A DNA stretch of 55,468 bases, from contig DATJZY010000010.1 of NCBI GenBank assembly GCA_035577985.1, positions 1-55,468 of the forward strand. Reading direction: 5' to 3'. Every line of letters begins with the position of its first letter. Position 1 is the stretch's first letter. This document shows positions 41,485-48,701 of the stretch, piece after piece. Source of the DNA: Candidatus Eisenbacteria bacterium. GTDB taxonomy: Bacteria > Desulfobacterota > Binatia > DP-6. The notes under the pieces were generated by a model. That model worked only from the letters and a program-made list of their open reading frames with translations, made no database searches and was not told where the DNA came from. Both the position numbers and the translations under genes were made by a program.

Positions 41485-42378
41485 ATGGTGACGCGGGCGC
41501 TCGCTCTCATCACGCTCGCGACGGTTGGGCTGCCGGTCCCTGCGGGCGCGGTGCCGTCGTGTCTCGAGCAGTGCAACCTCTCCAAGAACTCGAAGAGCGA
41601 CTGCTGTCTCATCGAGCCGTGCCTGGTCGCGCCCTGCTCGGACTACCTCGGGTGCCGCGGTGGGGCGCAGCAGGATCTCGACGACTGCATCAACAGCAGC
41701 CTCGATTGCCGCCCCATCAGCGCCGGGCGTTGCACGATCGTCCGCGCGTGCGTGAAGCGGTGCGAGGGTATCTACAAGCAGCAGGTGAAGCAGTGCGAGC
41801 GCGACGCGTTCGGCATCGTGCCGGGATGCAGCGGCGGCGACTGCGATCTCGGCACCAAGCGCGCGCGCAAGCAGGCCGCGAACGTCTGCAACGCCTGCAC
41901 GTCCGTCTCGACGACGAGCACATCGACCACGACCACCTCGACAGTGACCACCACGACGATGGCGGGTGCTACGACGACCACGGTGGTCACGACGACGACC
42001 GTCGTCACCACGACCACCGCTGCCACGGGGTCGTTGGACGATCCCTGCTTCCAGCCATGCCTCAACCGGATGCCGAGCATCCGGAAGTGCTACGGAAAGT
42101 GCACCAGCCGCTGCAACGGTACCAAGCGCGCCGAGAGCATCTGCCGGCAGGCATGCCGCAACTTCCTGTGCTCCTCCATCAAGGCGCGCTGCACGACGCC
42201 CGAGACCGGCGTCAGCCTCGACACCGACCCCCAGTACCTGCAGTGCTGCACGCGCAAGGATTCCTGCACCACGCGCGACGCGGCGCCCTGCAAGGTCACG
42301 ACGACGACCACGTCCACGTCCAGCACGACGACGCCGTCGACCACCTCGTCCACCAGCACCACCACGACGCTGGGTTGA
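41485..42378 (+). CDS. secreted Cys-rich protein with Thr-rich linkers
   Basis: A 297-residue exported protein of unknown function. The signal peptide covers about the first 21 residues. The mature part has two cysteine-rich blocks (about residues 24-140 and 185-265, with dozens of Cys in all, many as C-x3-C or C-x-x-x-C) joined by a linker near 140-183 made almost only of Thr, Ser and Val. A second Thr/Ser tail ends the chain. The blocks must form disulphides and the linkers look like glycosylation-prone spacers. The ATG at 41437 would add 16 residues. No homologue recognised. Confidence 0.75.
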   Translation: MVTRALALITLATVGLPVPAGAVPSCLEQCNLSKNSKSDCCLIEPCLVAPCSDYLGCRGGAQQDLDDCINSSLDCRPISAGRCTIVRACVKRCEGIYKQQVKQCERDAFGIVPGCSGGDCDLGTKRARKQAANVCNACTSVSTTSTSTTTTSTVTTTTMAGATTTTVVTTTTVVTTTTAATGSLDDPCFQPCLNRMPSIRKCYGKCTSRCNGTKRAESICRQACRNFLCSSIKARCTTPETGVSLDTDPQYLQCCTRKDSCTTRDAAPCKVTTTTTSTSSTTTPSTTSSTSTTTTLG

Positions 42379-42436
42379 GCCCGTCGCGCGCACGGCCGTC
42401 TGGCATGCGCGAAGGGCGCTGTGCTAGGCACACCCG

Positions 42437-43648
42437 ATGGCTCGTGCACTCGAAGGCGTTCGCGTAGTCGAAGTCGCGCAGTGGTGGTTCGTACCCTCCG
42501 GGGGCGCGGTGCTCGCCGACTGGGGCGCCGACGTCGTCAAGATCGAGCACCCCGTGACCGGCGATCCGCAGCGCGGGCTGGTGACGTCCGGGTACTTCCC
42601 ACCCACCGGCGGGGTCAACTTCATGATGGAGCAGTCGAACCGCGGCAAGCGCAGCGTCGGGCTCGATCTCGCGCATCCGCGCGGGCGCGAAGTGCTCTAC
42701 CGGCTCTGCAAGGACGCCGACGTGTTCCTCACGAACTTCCTGCCGGCCGCGCGCCGCAAGCTCGAGATCGACGTCGAGCACATCCGCAAGGTGAACCCGA
42801 ACATCATCTACGCGCGCGGCCACGGCCACGGCGTGCGCGGCCCGGACGTCGAGAAGGGCGGCTACGACGCGGCGTCGTTCTGGTCGCGCGGCGGCATCGC
42901 CCACGCGCTCACGCGTGCCGACGCCGCGGCGCCGACCATGCAGCGCGCTGCGTTCGGCGACTCGGCGGGCGGGATGACGACCGCCGGTGGCATCGCCGCC
43001 GCGCTCTTCCGGCGCGCGCGCACGGGCGAGCCGTCGATCGTCGACGTGTCGCTGCTCGGAACGGCGATGTGGATCCTCGCGCCCGACATCGTGCTGGCGC
43101 GGTTCACCGACCAGGAGATGCCGGCCTTCGACCGCACGCAGGCGCCGAACCCGATCGTCAACAGCTACAAGACGAAGGACGGGCGCTGGCTCTTCCTCAA
43201 CATGCTGCAGCCCGATCGCTTCTGGGCCGATCTCTGCCGCCACATCGACCGGCCCGACATGATCGCGGATCCCCGCTTCGAGAACGGCATGGCGCGCTTC
43301 CAGAACCGCGAGGAATGCGTGCGCGAGCTGGAGAAGACCTTCGCGTCGCGCACGCTCGACGACTGGCGCCGCAAGCTCGACGACGTCGAGGGCGTGTGGG
43401 CGCCGATGCAGACCGCCAAGGAAGTCGGGCAGGACGCGCAGGTGATCGCGAACGGCTACCTCTCCGAGGTCGACGTCGGCGACGGCACGAAGTTCACGCT
43501 CGTCGCGAGCCCCGTGCAATTCGACGAGACGACGCCGGCGCTGCGGCCAGGTCCCGACATGGGCCAGCACACCGAGGAGGTGCTCCTGGCACTCGGCTAC
43601 TCGTGGGAGGATCTCGCCTCGCTCAAGGAGGCGGGCGCGATCTCGTAG
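42437..43648 (+). CDS. CaiB/BaiF family III CoA-transferase
   Basis: A 403-residue member of the family III acyl-CoA transferases, which move CoA between carboxylates through an aspartyl intermediate. The catalytic Asp is likely residue 175 in F-G-D-S-A-G-G. The start L-E-G-V-R-V-V-E-V-A, A-D-W-G-A-D-V-V-K-I-E-H-P near residue 27, N-R-G-K-R-S-V-G-L-D-L near 68 and N-S-Y-K-T-K-D-G-R-W-L-F near 245 are standard. A small perfect dyad, TGTGC-TAG-GCACA, lies at 42420-42432, 4 bp before the start. The acyl substrate cannot be told from sequence. Confidence 0.93.
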   Translation: MARALEGVRVVEVAQWWFVPSGGAVLADWGADVVKIEHPVTGDPQRGLVTSGYFPPTGGVNFMMEQSNRGKRSVGLDLAHPRGREVLYRLCKDADVFLTNFLPAARRKLEIDVEHIRKVNPNIIYARGHGHGVRGPDVEKGGYDAASFWSRGGIAHALTRADAAAPTMQRAAFGDSAGGMTTAGGIAAALFRRARTGEPSIVDVSLLGTAMWILAPDIVLARFTDQEMPAFDRTQAPNPIVNSYKTKDGRWLFLNMLQPDRFWADLCRHIDRPDMIADPRFENGMARFQNREECVRELEKTFASRTLDDWRRKLDDVEGVWAPMQTAKEVGQDAQVIANGYLSEVDVGDGTKFTLVASPVQFDETTPALRPGPDMGQHTEEVLLALGYSWEDLASLKEAGAIS

Positions 43649-43650
43649 CA

Positions 43651-44835
43651 GTGGCGCTCCTCACCCCGCTCAGCGAAGACGAACGCACGACGTTCTTGGT
43701 CGTGTCGCTCTCCGACGAAGCACTGCGCAAGCTCGTCGTCCGCCTCGGCACGGCGCCGAAGGGCGTGCGCATCGACTCGCTCTCGGTGTGGGAGCTGGCC
43801 GACACGCTCGTCGACTACTACGCGGACGACGCCGAGGTGTGGTCGGAGGTGGACCGTGCGCTGCGTCGGGAGATCGGCGCCTCGCCGCTCGGCCCCGCCG
43901 TCGCCGCGGACGGCGGCGCCGCGGCGGTGACGGCGCTCGTCATGGACTCGCGCGATCCGGCGCGCGACCTCGCCTGGGCGTTGCTCGGCGCCGAGCGGGA
44001 CGAGGACCGTGCGCAGGCGAGCCGCCTCGTGCAGACGATCATCGCCGAGTTCGACGAGGCCGACGAGCGCGCGAAGGCGTCCACCGACGCGCCGAAGGCC
44101 GAGAGCCAGCTCGTGCGCGAGACCACCCGCCTCGCGCGCAAGGCGGAGAAGGAGGCGGCGCGGGCCGACAGCCAGCGCGAGCGCGCGCTCCAGCGCGTGG
44201 ACGACCTCAGATCGCGCATCGCCGAGCTCGAGCAGAGCGTGGCGGTCGCACGCAAGGACCTGCGCGAGAGCGAGCGGGCGCGCGAGAAGGTGGGCGCCGA
44301 GCGTGACAAGCTGGCGCGGGACCGCGACGCCCTGCGCGGCCGCGTACAGTCGGGCACGGCGGCCGAGGTGGCGCGGCTCACGGACGAGCTCGAGGCCGCC
44401 GAGCGTCGTGCGCGCTCGCTCGACGCGGCGCTCGAAGAGGCGCGGGCGCGCGAAGACGAGCTCGCGGCGCGCGTTCGCACGCTGGAGCAGGCGGGTCCGG
44501 CACGGCCGGCGACCGAGTCGGCGCCGGTCGAGACGACCACCGGCGCCGTGTGGAGCATGCCGGTCTTCACCAGCGAGTTCTACGATTCGCTGCGCGGTTG
44601 GGACCGCCGCATCGTGCGCAGCACCTTCGAGAAGATCGCCCGGCTGTGCGACGACTGGCGTCACCCGAGCCTCCGCGCGATCGCGCTCGAGGGTCTGCCG
44701 GACTGCTACCGCATCCGGATCGCCACCGACGTACGCTTGATCTATCGCCCGGTCGACGGGAACCGCATCGAGATCCTCTCGCTGATCGACCGGGAGGACC
44801 TGCAGCGGTACATCCGGCACGCGAAGGGGGCGTGA
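43651..44835 (+). CDS. long coiled-coil protein with C-terminal RelE/ParE-like domain
   Basis: A 394-residue protein with an unusual architecture. Residues 1-75 are an unrecognised folded domain (S-L-S-D-E-A-L-R-K-L and L-W-E-L-A-D-T-L-V-D-Y-Y). Residues about 150-282 are a continuous Glu/Arg/Ala-rich coiled coil. After a short Pro/Thr hinge, residues 308-391 resemble the RelE/ParE/HigB toxin fold: F-Y-D-S-L, R-x-x-x-K-I-A-R-L, L-E-G-L-P-D-C-Y-R-I-R-I-A-T-D-V-R-L-I-Y-R, then I-E-I-L-S-L-I-D-R-E-D. No antitoxin-like small gene is adjacent. The GTG start is 2 bp after the CoA-transferase stop. Confidence 0.8.
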   Translation: MALLTPLSEDERTTFLVVSLSDEALRKLVVRLGTAPKGVRIDSLSVWELADTLVDYYADDAEVWSEVDRALRREIGASPLGPAVAADGGAAAVTALVMDSRDPARDLAWALLGAERDEDRAQASRLVQTIIAEFDEADERAKASTDAPKAESQLVRETTRLARKAEKEAARADSQRERALQRVDDLRSRIAELEQSVAVARKDLRESERAREKVGAERDKLARDRDALRGRVQSGTAAEVARLTDELEAAERRARSLDAALEEARAREDELAARVRTLEQAGPARPATESAPVETTTGAVWSMPVFTSEFYDSLRGWDRRIVRSTFEKIARLCDDWRHPSLRAIALEGLPDCYRIRIATDVRLIYRPVDGNRIEILSLIDREDLQRYIRHAKGA

Positions 44836-44849
44836 GCGGCGAGCCGCTC
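44834..44849. terminator. tight hairpin at the convergent junction
   Basis: GAGCGG-CGAG-CCGCTC folds as a 6-bp stem with a tetraloop overlapping the stop codon of the coiled-coil gene and facing the shikimate dehydrogenase stop 36 bp away. It has no U-tract; possible bidirectional terminator. Confidence 0.35.
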
Positions 44850-44871
44850 GTCGACCGAGCCGGCGCGGCGC

Positions 44872-45672
44872 TCACGCCGGTGGCAGCATGAAGTCGATCG
44901 CGAGGTCGATCTGCGCCGCGAGCATCGGCTCGCCGTGGTGGACGGCGCACCCGCGCTTCGCGGCCTCGGCGAGAAAGGGCGTCGGCTCCGGACGGATCAC
45001 GACCTCGGCCGCAACCGTGCCGGGCGTGAGGCGCGTCACGTCGAGCGGCAAGGCGTCTCCCGGCTGCATGCCGAGCGACGTCGCATTCACCACGAGATCG
45101 TGATCCGACGGATCGGGGCCCCCCGTGGCGACGGCGAGCGCCGGCCAGGCCGCTCGCACGCGCGCAGCGAGGGCGGTCGCCTTCGCGGCGGTGCGATTGT
45201 GGATCGTGAGCGCGGCGGCGCCGTGCTTGCCCATGGCGAACGCGATGCCCGACGCCGCGCCGCCGGCGCCGGCGAGAAAGACGCGCTTGCCTCCCACGTG
45301 GTGGCCGGCCGCACGCAGCCCGCCGACGAAGCCCTCGCCGTCGAACATGGTGCCGACGAGCCGCCCGTCCGGCTCGCGCCGCAAGACGTTGCACGCGCCG
45401 ACCTGGCGTCCCTCGCGCAGCACCTCGTCCAGCAGATCCACGAGGACGGTCTTGTGCGGCATGCTGACGAGGGCGCCCCTGAAGGTGTGGATCGCGCGCA
45501 GGCCGGCCAGCACCGGCTCCAAGTCGCCCGCCTTCACGCGCAGGGGCACCATGACGGCGTCCCGTTCGCGAGTGGCGAGCGCCGCGTTCACGAGCGCCGG
45601 CGATCGCGCCTGCGAGACCGGATCGGCGATGATGACGAGGAGGTCGGTGCAGCCGGTGATCGTACGGTCCAT
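44872..45672 (-). CDS. aroE: shikimate dehydrogenase, divergent
   Basis: Reduces 3-dehydroshikimate with NADPH. Of 266 residues, the Lys of S-M-P-H-K (near residue 73), the Asp in F-D-G-E-G-F (near 108), G-A-G-G-A-A (near 135), N-R-T at the NADP phosphate site (near 157) and a C-terminal G-E-P-M-L-A-A-Q are recognised. The substrate-binding H-S-x-S-P is replaced by Q-A-R-S-P, and N-T-D-G by M-F-D-G, so it may prefer quinate or another hydroxy-cyclohexene carboxylate. It is the last gene of a glycosylation operon, 16 bp after the preceding stop. Confidence 0.85.
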   Translation of the reverse strand: MDRTITGCTDLLVIIADPVSQARSPALVNAALATRERDAVMVPLRVKAGDLEPVLAGLRAIHTFRGALVSMPHKTVLVDLLDEVLREGRQVGACNVLRREPDGRLVGTMFDGEGFVGGLRAAGHHVGGKRVFLAGAGGAASGIAFAMGKHGAAALTIHNRTAAKATALAARVRAAWPALAVATGGPDPSDHDLVVNATSLGMQPGDALPLDVTRLTPGTVAAEVVIRPEPTPFLAEAAKRGCAVHHGEPMLAAQIDLAIDFMLPPA

Positions 45673-45688
45673 CTGCGCCGACCCTAGC

Positions 45689-47983
45689 TCACGGGCTCGG
45701 CTGAGGCGCCTGGGCCTGGGCGAGCGCCGCGAGCTGCCGGCGGGCCTCCTGGCCCCACAGCGTGTCGCCGTGGCCGCCCGCGAGCTCCGACAGGACTTGG
45801 CGCGCCTCCACCGGCTCGATCGGCAGGCGCGCCATCGCGTCGCGATAGGCGAGCTCGGCCCAGAAGGCGTCCTCGCCGTACGCCGACCGGTACGCCTCCG
45901 CTTCCTTGCTCCCCTCGGCGGTCTTGTGCTGGGCGATGAGTGCCAGGGTGAGGAAGTAGTGCGCGCGCTGGCGGCGCTCGGCGGCCTCGTCGGTGCGGTC
46001 GCGGATCTCGCGAAGGAGCGCTTCCGCCGCCCCGAAACGCTGGTGCTGATAGAGCGCCACGCCTTCGTTCAGTCCCGAGAGCACGTCCTCGAGCGCCGAA
46101 TCCGATCGGGCGCCCGGGAAGCGGGCGCGGTAGCGCTCGGCCGCCTCCCGTCGCGCCTGCGCGAGCCCCGCCGTCCCCGGCTTCGCGAGCGCGACCAGCG
46201 CCTGCCACGCCTCCTCGGGGCTGAGCGGCTGTTCGAGCGCCTCGGTGTAGTACTTCTCCGCGCAGCGTGGCTTGCCCGTCTTCGAGCACGCGAGCCCGGT
46301 CAGGTACATGACCGATCCGAGCGGCTGCAGGCCCTGCTCGACGAGACGACGTCCGACCTCCGCCGCGGTCGCGAAGTCCTTCACCTCGACGAGGTTCCGC
46401 AGGAGCGCCAGGCGTCCGGGCTCGTCCTGTCGCTTCTCGAGCAGCCGGGTCGCGCGCAGCACCGAGGGCGACACGCGCCAGATGCGCAGCGGCTCCTTGC
46501 GGTAGGGCCCGAGCGGGGCCTCGCCGTACATGGTGACGAGCGTCCACGTCGGCGGCGGCGTGAAGGCCGAGATGGACGTGGCGCACCGGATGCAGCCGTA
46601 CCAGGGCAGGCGCCCGCCGCCGGTCACGACGACGCCGTCGGTCACCGTGCCGAGCGCGGCTGCCTGCCCCACGGGCTCCTCCGGGCGCAGCTCGCGGATG
46701 CGCGAGAAGCCGCGCCCGTCGGGCGCGAAGCTCGCCAGGCGGTTCAAGAACCCGAAGTCGGACGCCACCACCTCGTCGGGGAACGCCGACAGGATGAGCG
46801 CGTTGGCTCGCCGCTGCTCGCCGAACGCGTCGCGCGTCGGCCACGTGAGCTGCACCCCCTGCACGATCGTCCAGACGGCGAGCGCCGCCGTCGCCACGAG
46901 CCCCACCCGCGGCCACGACCGCACGAGCTCGCGCAGGTACGCCGTCAGCGCGAGGCAGAGGGGGATCGAGAGGAAGCAGAGGTACCGGAAGATGTGCGGG
47001 AACAGCATCACCCACTGGCCGTTCTCGCGGTGCGACGGCATCGCCGAGAGGCTCGCGAGCTGGACGAGGAAGTAGAGGAGCCACTTGCCCGCCGAGGCCG
47101 CGCGCGCGGCGAAGAGCAGCGCCAGCACGACGAGCGCGTGCGGATACCAGCCGCCGAAGTACGTGCCGTACTGGCTCGGGAGGAGCAGCATCTTCGAATA
47201 GTCGAGCACCAGCTCCCAGCTGTGCGGCTGGAACCACGCCGCCTTGCGGACCAGGTGCACGTCGTAGATGAGGTCGCCGAACCTGACCCACTGCCACGTG
47301 AAGTAGGCCGCGACGAGCAGGGCGAACGTGCCCGCGCAGAGCGCCGACACGCGCCACGTCTCGCGCACGCGACGCACGGCCTCGAGCGCGAAGAGCGACC
47401 CCACGAGCACGCCCCACTGCTTGGCCGAGTAGCCGAGGAACAGGAACACGCCGCCGAGGACGGCCGCGACCATGCGGACGCGCGAGCCGTGGGCGTCGTC
47501 GCGCGCCACGCGGTAGAGCCAGAAGCCCGTGTAGCAATACGTCGCGAGCGGTATGTCGATCACGAAGAGCGTGCTCGAGCAGACCTCGAGCGGCAGGATC
47601 GCGATCGTGGCCATCGCGACCAGCGCCCACTCGCGCTCCCATTCCTGGCGTGCGAGCGCGTAGGCGAGCGGCATGTTGAGGATCGAGCACAGCGTGACGA
47701 ATCCGACGAAGCCCCACTCGGTCACGCCGACGAGCTTCATGAGCCCGACCACGGGCACCCAGAACGCGAAGCGGAAGTCGTACGGGACCTCCCGGCCCCA
47801 CGTGCCCGACTGATAGATGCCGTGGTACGCCGAGAAGTAGTTCGGGTCGTCGCCCAGGCCGTAGCCGCTGAAGAGCAGGACGCGGAGCGCGACGCCGATC
47901 GCGAACACGCCGAGCCAGAGCACGGGCCACGGGAGCCACGGTCGCTCGCGTGCGGACGCCGTCACGACCGTCTCGACCGCCAT
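45689..47983 (-). CDS. GT-C type membrane glycosyltransferase with TPR tail
   Basis: A 764-residue protein. The first 430 residues have about ten membrane helices. The first periplasmic loop carries the acidic pair G-L-G-D-D-P-N-Y-F near residue 44, as in polyprenyl-phosphate-sugar-dependent GT-C enzymes (ArnT/PMT/GT39 group). From about 500 the chain becomes soluble and helical, with TPR-like repeats. A cysteine-containing periplasmic insert (W-Y-G-C-I-R-C-A) sits near 450. Probably glycosylates lipids or proteins on the periplasmic side. Neighbouring GT2 and large membrane genes support an envelope role. Confidence 0.8.
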   Translation of the reverse strand: MAVETVVTASARERPWLPWPVLWLGVFAIGVALRVLLFSGYGLGDDPNYFSAYHGIYQSGTWGREVPYDFRFAFWVPVVGLMKLVGVTEWGFVGFVTLCSILNMPLAYALARQEWEREWALVAMATIAILPLEVCSSTLFVIDIPLATYCYTGFWLYRVARDDAHGSRVRMVAAVLGGVFLFLGYSAKQWGVLVGSLFALEAVRRVRETWRVSALCAGTFALLVAAYFTWQWVRFGDLIYDVHLVRKAAWFQPHSWELVLDYSKMLLLPSQYGTYFGGWYPHALVVLALLFAARAASAGKWLLYFLVQLASLSAMPSHRENGQWVMLFPHIFRYLCFLSIPLCLALTAYLRELVRSWPRVGLVATAALAVWTIVQGVQLTWPTRDAFGEQRRANALILSAFPDEVVASDFGFLNRLASFAPDGRGFSRIRELRPEEPVGQAAALGTVTDGVVVTGGGRLPWYGCIRCATSISAFTPPPTWTLVTMYGEAPLGPYRKEPLRIWRVSPSVLRATRLLEKRQDEPGRLALLRNLVEVKDFATAAEVGRRLVEQGLQPLGSVMYLTGLACSKTGKPRCAEKYYTEALEQPLSPEEAWQALVALAKPGTAGLAQARREAAERYRARFPGARSDSALEDVLSGLNEGVALYQHQRFGAAEALLREIRDRTDEAAERRQRAHYFLTLALIAQHKTAEGSKEAEAYRSAYGEDAFWAELAYRDAMARLPIEPVEARQVLSELAGGHGDTLWGQEARRQLAALAQAQAPQPSP

Positions 47984-47990
47984 GCGCCCG

Positions 47991-48701
47991 TCAGCGGGTT
48001 CCGCGCCGTCCCCTCAACCACAACCGCACGAGGTGCGAATACTTGTAGAAGGCCTCGTGCCACAGGTTGAACTTCGACTGCCGCCAGTCCTCGCAGGTGA
48101 CGGGGACCTGCACGATGCGTCCGCCGGCGAGCTTCGTGAGGTAGCAGATCTCGAGCACGTACGACGAGCCGACGTTGATGCGATCCATGAACCGCCGCAG
48201 GATCTCGACCCGGAATCCCTTCGCGGCAAGCGAGTAGTCGTCGTACGTGAGCCCGAGCAGCAGGCGCGTCGCGTGCAGGAAGGAATCGGAGCCGAGCTTG
48301 CGGAAGAGCGAGCGCTGCTGGTTGCCCATCTTCTTCGAGCCGACGACGATGTCGTGCGTCTCGAGGAGGTCGACCGCCGTCGCGATGAACGCGAGCTCGA
48401 CCGAGAGGTCCATGTCGACCGAGACCAGGAATGGATGGCGCGCGCGCCGGACGAACTCTTTGAAGGCGAGCCCGACACCCTTCTCCGGGATGTGGAAGAA
48501 GGAGACGCGCGGGAAGCGGCGCGAGAGATCCGCCCCGAGCGTCGTCGTGGAGTCGGTCGAGCCGTTCGAGCCGATGATGACCTCGTAGTCACGGCCGAGC
48601 GTGTCGAGATGGGCGAGGAGGCGCTCGGTGTTCGGGACGAGGATGGCCTCCTCGTTCAGGACCGGGATGCCGACGGTGAAGGGGGTGGGACCCGCGCTCA
48701 T
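47991..48701 (-). CDS. family 2 glycosyltransferase (dolichyl-phosphate-mannose-synthase-like)
   Basis: A 236-residue GT2 enzyme of the polyprenyl-phosphate glycosyltransferase kind. The N-terminal V-G-I-P-V-L-N-E-E-A, G-S-N-G-S-T-D-S-T near residue 45 and the metal-binding V-D-M-D-L-S near 95 are typical. No membrane helices follow the catalytic domain. It likely makes the lipid-linked sugar donor for the adjacent GT-C protein. Its ATG overlaps the stop of the large upstream gene by 4 bp. Confidence 0.87.
   Translation of the reverse strand: MSAGPTPFTVGIPVLNEEAILVPNTERLLAHLDTLGRDYEVIIGSNGSTDSTTTLGADLSRRFPRVSFFHIPEKGVGLAFKEFVRRARHPFLVSVDMDLSVELAFIATAVDLLETHDIVVGSKKMGNQQRSLFRKLGSDSFLHATRLLLGLTYDDYSLAAKGFRVEILRRFMDRINVGSSYVLEICYLTKLAGGRIVQVPVTCEDWRQSKFNLWHEAFYKYSHLVRLWLRGRRGTR

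Noticed and set aside
41885..42030. Repetitive acg/acc tracts that look like a tandem-repeat or CRISPR-like array
   Set aside because: They are Thr codons of the secreted Cys-rich protein; no regular repeat-spacer pattern.
42420..42432. TGTGC-TAG-GCACA dyad just before the CoA-transferase start
   Set aside because: Only 5-bp arms around 3 nt, easily by chance; no regulator nearby and no promoter visible.
45125..48070. 981-codon plus-strand ORF opposite aroE and the GT-C gene
   Set aside because: Low-complexity Arg/Glu/His/Pro composition and no domain; antisense shadow of real genes.
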